Shown one piece after another: positions 36,872-45,192 of a DNA stretch of 64,000 nucleotides. The stretch is from the NCBI GenBank assembly GCA_022834735.1, contig BQKD01000001.1:2519659-2583658 (forward strand), read 5' to 3'. The DNA comes from Erysipelotrichaceae bacterium OPF54. Its GTDB lineage: Bacteria; Bacillota_I; Bacilli_A; Erysipelotrichales; Erysipelotrichaceae. The first letter of the stretch is position 1; each line of letters starts with the position of its first letter. The notes under the pieces are model-generated. The model searched no databases. It worked only from the letters and a program-made list of their open reading frames with translations, and was not told where the DNA came from. Both the position numbers and the translations under genes were made by a program.

Positions 36872-38388
36872 TTCTCGTCCTCGTCGTCAAAGTTCAGATC
36901 TTCCTCTTCCGGCTGCGGATCGTGCTTTTTCTTTTTCCGCTTTCTGAACAGTACGACCGCAACGGCTGCCGCTCCTACGGCGATCAGGGCCGCGAGCCAC
37001 GGAAAACCGCTCTTCTGTTCCTCTTCGATCATTTGATTGTCGTTCATATCGATTGGCTGCGGTTCAGTGACGTTGAGCTCGAACGGAAACTTCTGTTCGA
37101 CAAGATCCTCGTTCGCGTTTTCATAGGAAATAACGACCGTTCCTTTCTGAAGGCCCGGCTGATCAGGAATAAGGATCACATCGATGCTTCCGCTGCTTCC
37201 CGATTCAATGTTGCCGATATGCTGCGTTTTCTGCAGAGCCGGGATATTTCCTTCTACGGCGGCTTCTACATTGGAAATTGCTCCTTTGCCTTTGTTGACA
37301 TAGTTGAAGGAGAGCGCGCATTCGCTTCCTGCCGCAGCCATTTCCGGCACGATCGGATCATCGATCTCGAAGCGATCCTTCAGGTAGACCGGAATGGATA
37401 TTTTTTCCGCCATCTGCTGGTTCATCCGTTCGCCATCGTCTACAAAATCATAACGGAAGCCGACCTCGATCGCCGGCGAGCTGTTCTTATCGGCTGTGAG
37501 TGCCTTCATTTTCAGCTTGATGACCTTGGAAGCCTGCGGAGCCAGGCTTTCAAAATAAAAGGTGTTGCTTGAATTGGTGATCGACAGCCCTTCGCCGGTC
37601 TCAAGAGACACGACGATATTTTCGGTCGCGATCGTTTTGGACGTATTGTAGAATTCGAGCGTCAGCTCAAATTCCTTGCCTGAATAGATCGGATCTTTTC
37701 CGTAGCTGTACTGCCTGACGATCAGATTGGGTGCTGCACTTTTCGCCGCAGACGGACTGGCTGGATCGGTGCCGGAATAAAAGCCTCCGCCATCATAACT
37801 GCCGCTGCTGCCTTCTGGCGGCTGCGAAGTGTCCGGATTTTCTTCCGGTTCCTTGTCTTCCTTCTGTTCCTGTCCGCACTCCGTGATACCGATGGCATGA
37901 TCGGTATAGTCGATATCGAGCGCCGAATACCCGATCCGGAACCTGAACTGATCGGATTTTCCTTTCCAGCTCAGATTTTTGATGATGATCTTGACCTTGA
38001 GCGGTTCGAGTTCCTTGCTCAGAAGCACGACCTGCGGATCGTCCCCTTTTGTGAATCCGTCTGTCAGCCGGTTGATGTTGAGCGAATGGATCGTCTGGTT
38101 GATCTTGCTGATCTCATCCTGCTCAAGAGCGTCTTTCGTACTGACGCTCGTATCGACCGCATCGATCACGAGCGTAAATTTTTCCCCTTTTTTTATTTGA
38201 TCGATCGATTCCCCTTTATCGTTGAGCACATCGTAGGTCGAGATCGAAAATGTGCTTTTAACCGTTTTTTCCGGCGGCTGTTCGTTCTGTGCCGCGGTTC
38301 CGGCATCTTTCGTTTCTTCATTGGCATACAGCGGGGTGGTCGTCAGGGCGAACGCAAGAGCTGCAGCCAGAGCTTTATTCATTTTCAT
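36868..38388 (-). CDS. Membrane-anchored surface protein of the MacB-like operon
   Basis: The 506-residue protein has a signal peptide (MKMNKALAAALAFALTTTPLYA), a Gln/Pro/Ser-rich linker near residues 190-215, and two or more beta-sandwich domains resembling CARDB/NPCBM-associated domains (LTLEFYNTSKTIATENIVVS). A C-terminal TM helix (about residues 466-487) and a basic then acidic cytoplasmic tail follow. It takes the operon place where Gram-negative systems encode the MacA adaptor, so an adaptor role is inferred. It overlaps both neighbours. Confidence 0.75.
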   Translation of the reverse strand: MKMNKALAAALAFALTTTPLYANEETKDAGTAAQNEQPPEKTVKSTFSISTYDVLNDKGESIDQIKKGEKFTLVIDAVDTSVSTKDALEQDEISKINQTIHSLNINRLTDGFTKGDDPQVVLLSKELEPLKVKIIIKNLSWKGKSDQFRFRIGYSALDIDYTDHAIGITECGQEQKEDKEPEENPDTSQPPEGSSGSYDGGGFYSGTDPASPSAAKSAAPNLIVRQYSYGKDPIYSGKEFELTLEFYNTSKTIATENIVVSLETGEGLSITNSSNTFYFESLAPQASKVIKLKMKALTADKNSSPAIEVGFRYDFVDDGERMNQQMAEKISIPVYLKDRFEIDDPIVPEMAAAGSECALSFNYVNKGKGAISNVEAAVEGNIPALQKTQHIGNIESGSSGSIDVILIPDQPGLQKGTVVISYENANEDLVEQKFPFELNVTEPQPIDMNDNQMIEEEQKSGFPWLAALIAVGAAAVAVVLFRKRKKKKHDPQPEEEDLNFDDEDEK

Positions 38389-39100
38389 ATTCTTTTTCCT
38401 TTTCTTTCCATTCCTGACGGACGATTTCTCCGTCTTTTAACGTAATGATCCGGTCGGCGTACGCCGCCATTTCCTGATCATGGGTCACCAGGATCAAAGT
38501 CTGGCGATACTCTCTTACGAACCGGGTCATCATTTCCATGACTTCCTTCGTGCTTTTCGAGTCAAGATTTCCGGTCGGCTCATCCGCAAAAATGACTTGC
38601 GGACGGTTGATAAATGCCCGGGCGATACCGACCCTTTGCTGCTGGCCGCCCGACATCTGATTGGGGTAATGCTTCATACGTCCGGCAAGCCCGACTTCGC
38701 CAAGCATGTGCCTGGCCGCTTTTTCACGTTCCGTTTTTTCGATCCCGGCAAATTCAAGCGGAAGGGCGACGTTTTCGAGCGCATTTAGATGATTGAGCAG
38801 ATTGTAGGACTGAAAAATAAAGCCCGAATGGTGCTGCCGGAATGCAGCCAGCTCGTTCTCGTTCATGCGCGAAATGATCTGTCCGCAGATCTTCACGCCT
38901 CCGCGCGTCGGTTTTTCGAGCCCGGCCAGCTGATTGAGCAGCGTGCTCTTGCCAGAGCCGGATGGTCCGAAAATACAGCAGATCTCGCCGGCAAAAATAT
39001 CAAGATTGATATTTTTCAGGGCAGTCACTTTTTCTTCTCCCATGTCGTATATTTTATAGAGACTGCGTGCCTGGATTATTTTTTTTCTTTTCTCTTTCAT
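38375..39100 (-). CDS. MacB/LolD-type ABC transporter ATP-binding protein
   Basis: The 241-residue ATPase has Walker A GPSGSGKST, signature MSGGQQQRVGIARA and Walker B VIFADEPTGNLD. It is the first gene of the operon with the surface protein and permease, whose start it overlaps by 14 bases. Confidence 0.92.
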   Translation of the reverse strand: MKEKRKKIIQARSLYKIYDMGEEKVTALKNINLDIFAGEICCIFGPSGSGKSTLLNQLAGLEKPTRGGVKICGQIISRMNENELAAFRQHHSGFIFQSYNLLNHLNALENVALPLEFAGIEKTEREKAARHMLGEVGLAGRMKHYPNQMSGGQQQRVGIARAFINRPQVIFADEPTGNLDSKSTKEVMEMMTRFVREYRQTLILVTHDQEMAAYADRIITLKDGEIVRQEWKEKEKEYENE

Positions 39101-39209
39101 AATCTCGATTCCTTTTTTCTATTGTAGCATTTTTGTACAACAATTTTCTTAAAATTTTATAAAGCATGGTACAAAACGCTAAAAAATGAACGGTTCAAAG
39201 CGGGAAAGA

Positions 39210-39268
39210 AGATTCAATTTTAAGCATATCCTTTGAATTGTATTTGAATATAGATAACAATTGAATCT
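39210..39268 (+). promoter_or_regulatory. Inverted repeat upstream of the steroid dehydrogenase-like gene
   Basis: AGATTCAATT (39210-39219) and AATTGAATCT (39259-39268) are a perfect 10-bp inverted repeat with a 39-base spacer. Two more TTGAAT cores lie between them. A regulator binding site or a looped operator is likely; no clear -35/-10 pair is visible. Confidence 0.4.
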
Positions 39269-39285
39269 GAAAAGAGGACATTCAT

Positions 39286-40083
39286 ATGAGACTGAAAGAA
39301 AAAGTAATCATTGTTACAGCATCGACACGAGGGATCGGCTGGGCAATCGTTCAGGCATGCGCCAAAGAAGGAGCGATCGTGTATATGGCTGTTCGCCGCG
39401 TCGAAGATGCCAGAGAACAGGTAAAAGACCGCAATAAAGAAGGAGAGATCATCAAAGCCGTATACTGCGACGCGTCGAAGCCGGAAACGTATGGATCGAT
39501 GATCAAAGAAGTCGTACGTAATGAAGGACGACTCGATGTGCTGATCAACAATTTCGGAACAAGCCATCCGGCTGTGGACAAGGATATCGAAAACACGTCG
39601 TATGAAGACTTTATCTCCACGGTGGATTCCAATCTGGCCAGCGTTTTCATGACCAGCCAGCAGGCGATCCGGGCCATGAAGAACAACGGCGGCGGAAGCA
39701 TCATCAATATTTCTTCGATCGGCGGATCGGTCCCGGATATTTCCCAGATTGCCTATGGCACGAGCAAGGCAGCCATCAACTATCTTACCAAACTGATCGC
39801 GGTACAGGCTGCCAAATACAATGTCCGCTGCAATGCGATCCTTCCGGGCATGATCGCAACGGATGCTGTCGCCCAGAATCTGAGCGAGGAATTCAAGCGC
39901 TTCTTCATCCGCCATATTCCTCTCGGACGGATGGGCAGACCCGATGAGATCGCGGCCCTTGCTGTATATTTTGCCGGCGACGAGAGCGCTTATACGACCG
40001 GTCAGATCGTCGAGGTATCAGGCGGTTTCGGGATCCCGACACCGGTATACGGAGATATGGCTCACAGCGATACAAAACGATAG
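39286..40083 (+). CDS. Short-chain dehydrogenase, 7-alpha-hydroxysteroid dehydrogenase-like
   Basis: The 265-residue SDR has cofactor motif TASTRGIG, the NNFG motif, and catalytic Ser143/144, Tyr157 and Lys161 (IAYGTSKAAI). The stretches GRLDVLINNFG, VPDISQIAYGTSKAAIN and the ending GGFGIPTP closely resemble clostridial 7-alpha-hydroxysteroid dehydrogenases as remembered (VPDISRIAY, then AGGFALGTPQY). That enzyme oxidises the 7-alpha hydroxyl of bile acids with NAD(P)+. Other SDR substrates remain possible. It is a single-gene unit with its own regulatory region and terminator. Confidence 0.8.
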   Translation: MRLKEKVIIVTASTRGIGWAIVQACAKEGAIVYMAVRRVEDAREQVKDRNKEGEIIKAVYCDASKPETYGSMIKEVVRNEGRLDVLINNFGTSHPAVDKDIENTSYEDFISTVDSNLASVFMTSQQAIRAMKNNGGGSIINISSIGGSVPDISQIAYGTSKAAINYLTKLIAVQAAKYNVRCNAILPGMIATDAVAQNLSEEFKRFFIRHIPLGRMGRPDEIAALAVYFAGDESAYTTGQIVEVSGGFGIPTPVYGDMAHSDTKR

Positions 40084-40091
40084 AAATTAAG

Positions 40092-40124
40092 ACGGATGAG
40101 ACAGTATAGATCTCATCCGTTTTC
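40092..40124 (+). terminator. Terminator of the steroid dehydrogenase-like gene
   Basis: A 10-bp stem ACGGATGAGA/TCTCATCCGT (40092-40101 and 40111-40120) is followed by TTTCTTT. Confidence 0.8.
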
Positions 40125-40135
40125 TTTAAAATAAG

Positions 40136-41341
40136 TTATTTATTTCTTGCTTTTCTTTTATTCGCATTTTCGATTCCAAGAACTTTGCGATATTTATTGA
40201 TTGCTCTTCTTGAAACATATATCCCAAGATCTTCAAGCTGATTGCACAGCTGCTGATCGCTGAACGGTTTATGCGGATCTTCCTGGCTGATTAATGTCCC
40301 GATTGCTTTTAAAACGGAATCCTGACTCGTTCCTCCTCTGGTTTTCGAAACAAACAGTCCTTTCAGAGGATATATTGTTCCCTCGAACAAATAATATTTA
40401 TTGGAAAGTGTACGTGAAACAGTCGATTCATGAAATCCGCTTTTTTGCGCAATTTCCTGCAAAGTGCATGCCTCCAGTTCATCATGGAACAAGAAATGAT
40501 TTTTCTGCACTGATATGATTTCGTTCGCCAGGATCAGCAGTGTCTGGTTCCGTTTATTGATTGCATCTATAAAAAAGTTCGCTTCCTGAAAGTACTTTTT
40601 CAATGTTTCGTTTTTTTCCGATATGGTCAGCACATGCAGCTGACCGTACTTAACGGGTTCAATCACTACCTCTCCGTTTTCACAATCAATTGATAAATCC
40701 GGAATAAGGACTTCTTTTTTTTCTGCATCTTCCCCTAAATCAGGATGTAAAGAACAAGTCCGGATCGTTGCCAGAGCATTCTTTACAGTTTGAAGCGATA
40801 CGTGCTCCTTTTCAGCCATTTCTTTCCAGGATGGCAGTTTTCGGCTGGATCCATATGTTTTCAGTAAACGATAAGCAAACCATTCTTTACGCCGACTGAG
40901 CTGCAGGAGTATACATTCTTTCTGCGAACGGGCAGCGATACCGGCAGGCTCAAGCTTCTGTATTGTATGAAGCGCTTCCTTCCATTGGTCCGGGGTACAG
41001 TTTAAGTAAGCTGCACTTTCTTCTTCCGAATCAGTAAATAAACCATTTTCGTTTAAAGATTCAATAATATATCCGCAGAGCCTGGGATCAAATGGTTCGG
41101 ATCCAGTATACAGCTGTTTGTAAAGATCTGATTTCCAGGACGCAGGAGCTGAGAAGCCTTCTTCGATCCATTCATTAAAATCTATACTTTGACGATATTC
41201 CACAAATGGATTTTGTCTGCACAATTCCCGGATCGATTCCTGCAGTTCCGTTTCGCCCATTTTCAGTATTTCCAGAGAACGCTGCTGCGTAACGGATAAT
41301 TGTTGATTCATCATTTGTTTTTGTATAAATTTCTGCTGCAT
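40136..41341 (-). CDS. rpoN: RNA polymerase sigma-54 factor
   Basis: The 401-residue protein has the Gln-rich region I (LSVTQQRSLEILKMGETELQ), the core-binding domain, and the C-terminal helix-turn-helix and RpoN box (SRRAINKYRK, variant of ARRTVAKYR). It directs RNA polymerase to -24/-12 promoters and needs an AAA+ activator. The activator is encoded divergently next door and two matching promoters lie beyond it, so this locus forms a compact regulon. Confidence 0.95.
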   Translation of the reverse strand: MQQKFIQKQMMNQQLSVTQQRSLEILKMGETELQESIRELCRQNPFVEYRQSIDFNEWIEEGFSAPASWKSDLYKQLYTGSEPFDPRLCGYIIESLNENGLFTDSEEESAAYLNCTPDQWKEALHTIQKLEPAGIAARSQKECILLQLSRRKEWFAYRLLKTYGSSRKLPSWKEMAEKEHVSLQTVKNALATIRTCSLHPDLGEDAEKKEVLIPDLSIDCENGEVVIEPVKYGQLHVLTISEKNETLKKYFQEANFFIDAINKRNQTLLILANEIISVQKNHFLFHDELEACTLQEIAQKSGFHESTVSRTLSNKYYLFEGTIYPLKGLFVSKTRGGTSQDSVLKAIGTLISQEDPHKPFSDQQLCNQLEDLGIYVSRRAINKYRKVLGIENANKRKARNK

Positions 41342-41367
41342 AAAGTTCCTCTTTCCAACAATATACT

Positions 41368-41383
41368 AGCAAGTTTTATGCCA
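41368..41383 (-). promoter_or_regulatory. Sigma-54-like -24/-12 site upstream of rpoN
   Basis: On the minus strand TGGCAT-AAAAC-TTGCT matches the TGGCAC-N5-TTGCW consensus except for one base, with the required 10-base gap between GG and GC. It lies 27 bases before the rpoN start and suggests positive autoregulation. Confidence 0.5.
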
Positions 41384-41407
41384 ACTTTTTTACTGTCTTT
41401 CTGCGAT

Positions 41408-41436
41408 TTGACTTCTATTTTTATTGTTTTTATACT
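41408..41436 (+). promoter_or_regulatory. Housekeeping promoter of the LevR-type activator
   Basis: TTGACT (41408-41413), a 17-bp spacer and TATACT (41431-41436) are close to the sigma-A consensus, 17 bases before the start codon. Confidence 0.7.
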
Positions 41437-41453
41437 CGTTTTAGGAGGTTGTC

Positions 41454-44147
41454 ATGAAAGAAAATTTATATAACACGATCCATGAATGGACAAGCGCTAA
41501 ACGTTTTGAGGATTTAACAATTGTCTCCCTTTCCAATTCATTATCACTTCCTAAAAATACAATTACATTTTTACTGCAGGATCTTCTCAAGGAAGGAAAA
41601 ATCATTCGTGTGGAAGGAAAGCCTCTGCGATTCATGAGCAGGAAAGCTCTGGAATCGCTTTATACTATTTCCATTCCCGGCAATAAGATCAAAGATTTTG
41701 ACATCTGGCTTGCCACCGCACAGAAGGAACCGCTCGATTTTGAAAAACTTGTCGGCTATGATGGATCACTGGCAGCTCTGGTAGAACAATGCAAAGCCAC
41801 GATCGCCTATCCGCCATGCGGCCTGCCGCTGATGCTGACAGGAGAAACAGGAACAGGCAAGAGCTACATTGCCCGCTTAACCTATGAATACGCAAAAAAT
41901 CATTCGCTTTTAAAGCCTGACAGCCGGTTTGTTTCAATCAATTGTTCGGAATACGCAAACAACCCGGAACTTTTAAGCGCAAATCTGTTCGGATATGTAA
42001 AAGGGGCATTCACCGGTGCCGATCAGGACACGCCCGGTCTTCTCGAGCTTGCGGATGGTGGCGTCTTATTTCTCGATGAAGTACACAATTTAAAAGGTGA
42101 ATGCCAGGAAAAACTGTTTCATTTTATGGATCAGTCCCTTTACCACCGTATGGGCGACAACAAAACGTGGTACACATCGCAGGTTCGACTAATTTTTGCC
42201 ACAACCGAAGATCCAAACAAAGTATTATTAAAAACACTTCAGAGACGTATACCAATGAATTTAAAGGTGCCTACACTCCTTCAGCGCGGGACCATCGAAA
42301 AAATACAAATCATTTATATACTTTTCCGAAATGAAGAAAAGAGGATCAAAAGACGGATCAAAGTTTCGCCTAGCTTTTTTCAGCTCCTCCTTTCCTATCC
42401 CTTTCCGGAAAATATCGGCGGTCTGAAAAGTACAATACAAGCCTGCTGCGTTCAGGCCCTTTTCCAGGTCAATATGAAGGGAGAAATAGAAATCGAAGCA
42501 CATAATCTGCCGGCTTCGATTCTTGAACAGACTTCTATCAGTTCACTGCTGAAAATTCAAAGCGGAGACTGGATCTATATTGATGATTTAAAGCAGAACC
42601 TGGAGTCTGAATATATTTCCGTACTGCTGGATCAGGATTTTTTTCACAAGCTTATCGGTGCCGAAGACTTTAAACGGGCTGCGTTATCAGCTGCAGAAAC
42701 AGTGTTCGGGAAACCCGCTGCCAATTCTGCGGATATGTGCAGCAAAACCGCTTCTGCATTGATTGAAACGATCTGCGCACATTATCACATGCACGTTTTA
42801 AATCAGGACAAGGAAAGCTTTAAGAAACAGATCATCTCCATTCTTTCTCTTCCCTTGAAAACCCGTTTAATATTCAAAGGGAAAGAGGAAGAAATATGTA
42901 CTATTCTTGATCGTTTAAAAAAAGAAGCATTTCGAACATACTCTGCAGTACTTCAAGTCAAAGAATCGCTCAAAAATACATTAAACATTTCTCTTGATCC
43001 CGTGCAGTGCATGCTGCTGAGTTTACTGTTTTTAAAAACATTTCCTATCCATAAGATTCCGAAGCGAATGGGAATTCTGCTGGCACATGGTCCATCCAGT
43101 GCAAGTTCTATTGCAGTTTGTGTCAATGAATGGCTGGGACAGCACGTTTTTGATGCGATTGACATGCCTTACTTTATGTCGCAGGAGCAATGCCTAGAAC
43201 AGCTCAACACTTATCTGAAAAAGATGGAAGGAATCGAGGAATTGTTTCTGCTTGTAGATCTTGGTTCTTTGGAGGAAGTCTGGAAAGGACTGAAAATCAA
43301 AAACGTCAATATCGGGATCATCAATACGCTTCATCTAAAAATGGCACTTTCGATCGGTCAGGAGCTTCCTGGATCCAAAAGTATGGAAGAAATCCTGGAA
43401 AAAGCAAAAGACGAAACCAAGGTCTCCTACCGGATCGAATACAACCGCGAAAAAAGGAAACTGGTCATCTGCTCCTGTGCCAGCGGAATAGGAGTTGCTG
43501 AAAAGCTTAAAAGTGTCATTCTGGACTCTTTACCTGAAGAATGTATGATCGAAGTATTGTCTTATGATTACAATTCTTTACTTCAAAATGGTATTCAGAA
43601 TTCCTGTTTTGAAAATTATGAAGTGTTATGTGTTGTCGGGACATTAAACCCGAATATCGCGAATCTGCCTTTCATTGCGCTGGATGATCTGATCCTGCAG
43701 GAAAGCCGGAATACGCTGGATCAGTATCTGGCTCCCTACTTATCTGCTTCGAATCTGGATGAGTTCAAAAAAAATATCGTAAAAAATTTCTCGCTCTCCA
43801 ACATAATGAATGCCCTGACGATCCTGAACCCGACAAAGCTTCTCGAACATGTTGCGGATGCGATCGACCGGCTTCAGAACGAAATGCATCTTTCTTTAAG
43901 CAACAATACGTGCTTCGGACTCTATGTTCATGTCAGCTGCCTCATTGAACGGCTTGTTATGAATCGGGGAATTGAAGTGTACCGGGATATCGAAGGATTC
44001 CAGACAGAACAGAAGCTGTTTATCGAGCTGGTCGAACGCTCATTTGCTGCTGTGGAAAGTTTTTACGGGGTCCGTATACCGGTCGAAGAAATCGGATACA
44101 TGTTCGATTATGTAAAAAATGATAAAAACTACCAAAAACGTGTCTGA
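41454..44147 (+). CDS. LevR-type sigma-54 activator with PRD and PTS domains
   Basis: The 897-residue protein has an N-terminal helix-turn-helix (about residues 20-60), an AAA+ domain with Walker A GETGTGKS (130-137) and the sigma-54-contacting loop GAFTGA (184-189). A PRD, an EIIA-Man-like domain (MGILLAHGPSS), an EIIB-Gat-like domain (VICSCASGIGVAEK) and a second PRD follow. Such proteins are controlled by PTS phosphorylation and switch on mannose-family PTS operons. GGAGG precedes the ATG. Its targets are surely the adjacent operon and perhaps rpoN. Confidence 0.93.
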   Translation: MKENLYNTIHEWTSAKRFEDLTIVSLSNSLSLPKNTITFLLQDLLKEGKIIRVEGKPLRFMSRKALESLYTISIPGNKIKDFDIWLATAQKEPLDFEKLVGYDGSLAALVEQCKATIAYPPCGLPLMLTGETGTGKSYIARLTYEYAKNHSLLKPDSRFVSINCSEYANNPELLSANLFGYVKGAFTGADQDTPGLLELADGGVLFLDEVHNLKGECQEKLFHFMDQSLYHRMGDNKTWYTSQVRLIFATTEDPNKVLLKTLQRRIPMNLKVPTLLQRGTIEKIQIIYILFRNEEKRIKRRIKVSPSFFQLLLSYPFPENIGGLKSTIQACCVQALFQVNMKGEIEIEAHNLPASILEQTSISSLLKIQSGDWIYIDDLKQNLESEYISVLLDQDFFHKLIGAEDFKRAALSAAETVFGKPAANSADMCSKTASALIETICAHYHMHVLNQDKESFKKQIISILSLPLKTRLIFKGKEEEICTILDRLKKEAFRTYSAVLQVKESLKNTLNISLDPVQCMLLSLLFLKTFPIHKIPKRMGILLAHGPSSASSIAVCVNEWLGQHVFDAIDMPYFMSQEQCLEQLNTYLKKMEGIEELFLLVDLGSLEEVWKGLKIKNVNIGIINTLHLKMALSIGQELPGSKSMEEILEKAKDETKVSYRIEYNREKRKLVICSCASGIGVAEKLKSVILDSLPEECMIEVLSYDYNSLLQNGIQNSCFENYEVLCVVGTLNPNIANLPFIALDDLILQESRNTLDQYLAPYLSASNLDEFKKNIVKNFSLSNIMNALTILNPTKLLEHVADAIDRLQNEMHLSLSNNTCFGLYVHVSCLIERLVMNRGIEVYRDIEGFQTEQKLFIELVERSFAAVESFYGVRIPVEEIGYMFDYVKNDKNYQKRV

Positions 44148-44162
44148 TCTGGCACGTTTTTT
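44134..44162 (+). terminator. Terminator of the activator gene, overlapping promoter P1
   Basis: AAAAACGTG (44134-44142) pairs with CACGTTTTT (44153-44161). The stop codon of the activator gene lies in the loop, and the distal arm and T tract form part of the -24/-12 promoter at 44150-44165. Confidence 0.6.
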
Positions 44163-44165
44163 GCT
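44150..44165 (+). promoter_or_regulatory. Sigma-54 promoter P1 of the PTS operon
   Basis: TGGCAC-GTTTT-TTGCT is a full match to the -24/-12 consensus. Confidence 0.75.
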
Positions 44166-44224
44166 TGTATAGAAGTGAAGCGGTTCCAGTATGAACACAA
44201 AAAAAGGGAAACTTAGTATAGAAC

Positions 44225-44240
44225 TGGCACGCTTCTTGCT
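44225..44240 (+). promoter_or_regulatory. Sigma-54 promoter P2 of the PTS operon
   Basis: TGGCAC-GCTTC-TTGCT is a full consensus match, 75 bases after P1, with similar flanks (CTGGCACG, TTAGAAGTGAA against ATAGAAGTGAA). It lies 32 bases before the IIA start codon. Confidence 0.85.
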
Positions 44241-44272
44241 GGTTTAGAAGTGAAAAAAGAAAGGAGGTATTT

Positions 44273-44701
44273 ATGCGACATATCATTCTAGCTTCTCATG
44301 GCGATTTTTCGAAAGGACTGAAGCATTCTGTACAAATGATCGTAGGCAGCATGGCCGATCAGCTGCAGACCTATTCTCTCTATCCTTCCCATACTCCAAA
44401 AGATTACATGGAAGAAATGAATGGGGTGATTCAGGAAAATCCGGAGGATGAGTATATTTTTCTTTGCGATATTGAAGGCGGCAGTGTGCACAGCACGCTC
44501 TCTATGCTCTGTCAATATCCTAATGTTCTTGTCTTTGCCGGAACCAATATGAATTTAGTACTTGATCTGCTTTTGTCAACGCCCGAACCGCTCATTCATA
44601 ATACGGAAGTCCAGAACCGGTTGCTCGCTACCGGAAAAAACGGTCTGAGTCTGACAGATCAGAAACGGATCCAGAAGAAAAGCGACGAAGAAGATTTTTA
44701 A
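44273..44701 (+). CDS. PTS mannose-family IIA component
   Basis: The 142-residue protein has the EIIA-Man signature ILASHGDFSKGLKHS with phospho-acceptor His9 and DIEGGSVHST. It passes phosphate from HPr to IIB. It is the first gene of the operon, with an AAGGAGG site, and is followed closely by IIB, IIC, IID and two SIS-domain genes. By gene order it corresponds to gfrA of Salmonella, though this equivalence is inferred. Confidence 0.92.
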   Translation: MRHIILASHGDFSKGLKHSVQMIVGSMADQLQTYSLYPSHTPKDYMEEMNGVIQENPEDEYIFLCDIEGGSVHSTLSMLCQYPNVLVFAGTNMNLVLDLLLSTPEPLIHNTEVQNRLLATGKNGLSLTDQKRIQKKSDEEDF

Positions 44702-44712
44702 AAGGAGGAAAT

Positions 44713-45183
44713 ATGATTAAAAAAATTAGGGTCGACCATCGACTTCTGCATGGACAGGTAGCTTTTTCCTGGACCAGTGCATTGAATGCGGACTGCATAT
44801 TAATTGCCAATGATTCTGTCGTTACCGACGAGCTTCGAAAAACGACCATGAAAATGGCCAAGCCGAATGGAGTCAAGCTTGTTATTAAAAATCTGGCCGA
44901 CAGTATTCGGGCTATCAACAGTGGAAAAACCGATAAATATAAACTATTTATTGTTGTGGAAAGTATCCGTGATGCGCAGACACTGCTCAACGAAATTACG
45001 CAGATCAACGAATTAAACCTGGGAGGTACAAAAGCTACCGAAAAAACGCGCAGCATTTCCAAAGCCGTGAATATTACAGAAGAAGAAGAAGATATTCTTC
45101 GTTCATTACTGAAACAAGGAACAGATATTACGATCCAAATGGTACCGGAAGATACACCCGTACCTGTCGAAAAAGCGTTGTAA
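44713..45183 (+). CDS. PTS mannose/sorbose-family IIB component
   Basis: The 156-residue protein starts MIKKIRVDHRLLHGQVAFSW; His13 in RLLHGQV is the phospho-acceptor of this family (usual form DxRLIHGQ). It hands phosphate to the incoming sugar at the IIC/IID channel. An AAAGGAGG site precedes the start. Confidence 0.93.
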   Translation: MIKKIRVDHRLLHGQVAFSWTSALNADCILIANDSVVTDELRKTTMKMAKPNGVKLVIKNLADSIRAINSGKTDKYKLFIVVESIRDAQTLLNEITQINELNLGGTKATEKTRSISKAVNITEEEEDILRSLLKQGTDITIQMVPEDTPVPVEKAL

Positions 45184-45192
45184 GGAGGATTT

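Noticed and set aside
44150..44165. P1 as nothing more than a terminator
   Set aside because: The hairpin is real, but the full -24/-12 match and the matching downstream copy with similar flanks make a promoter function more likely; both were kept.
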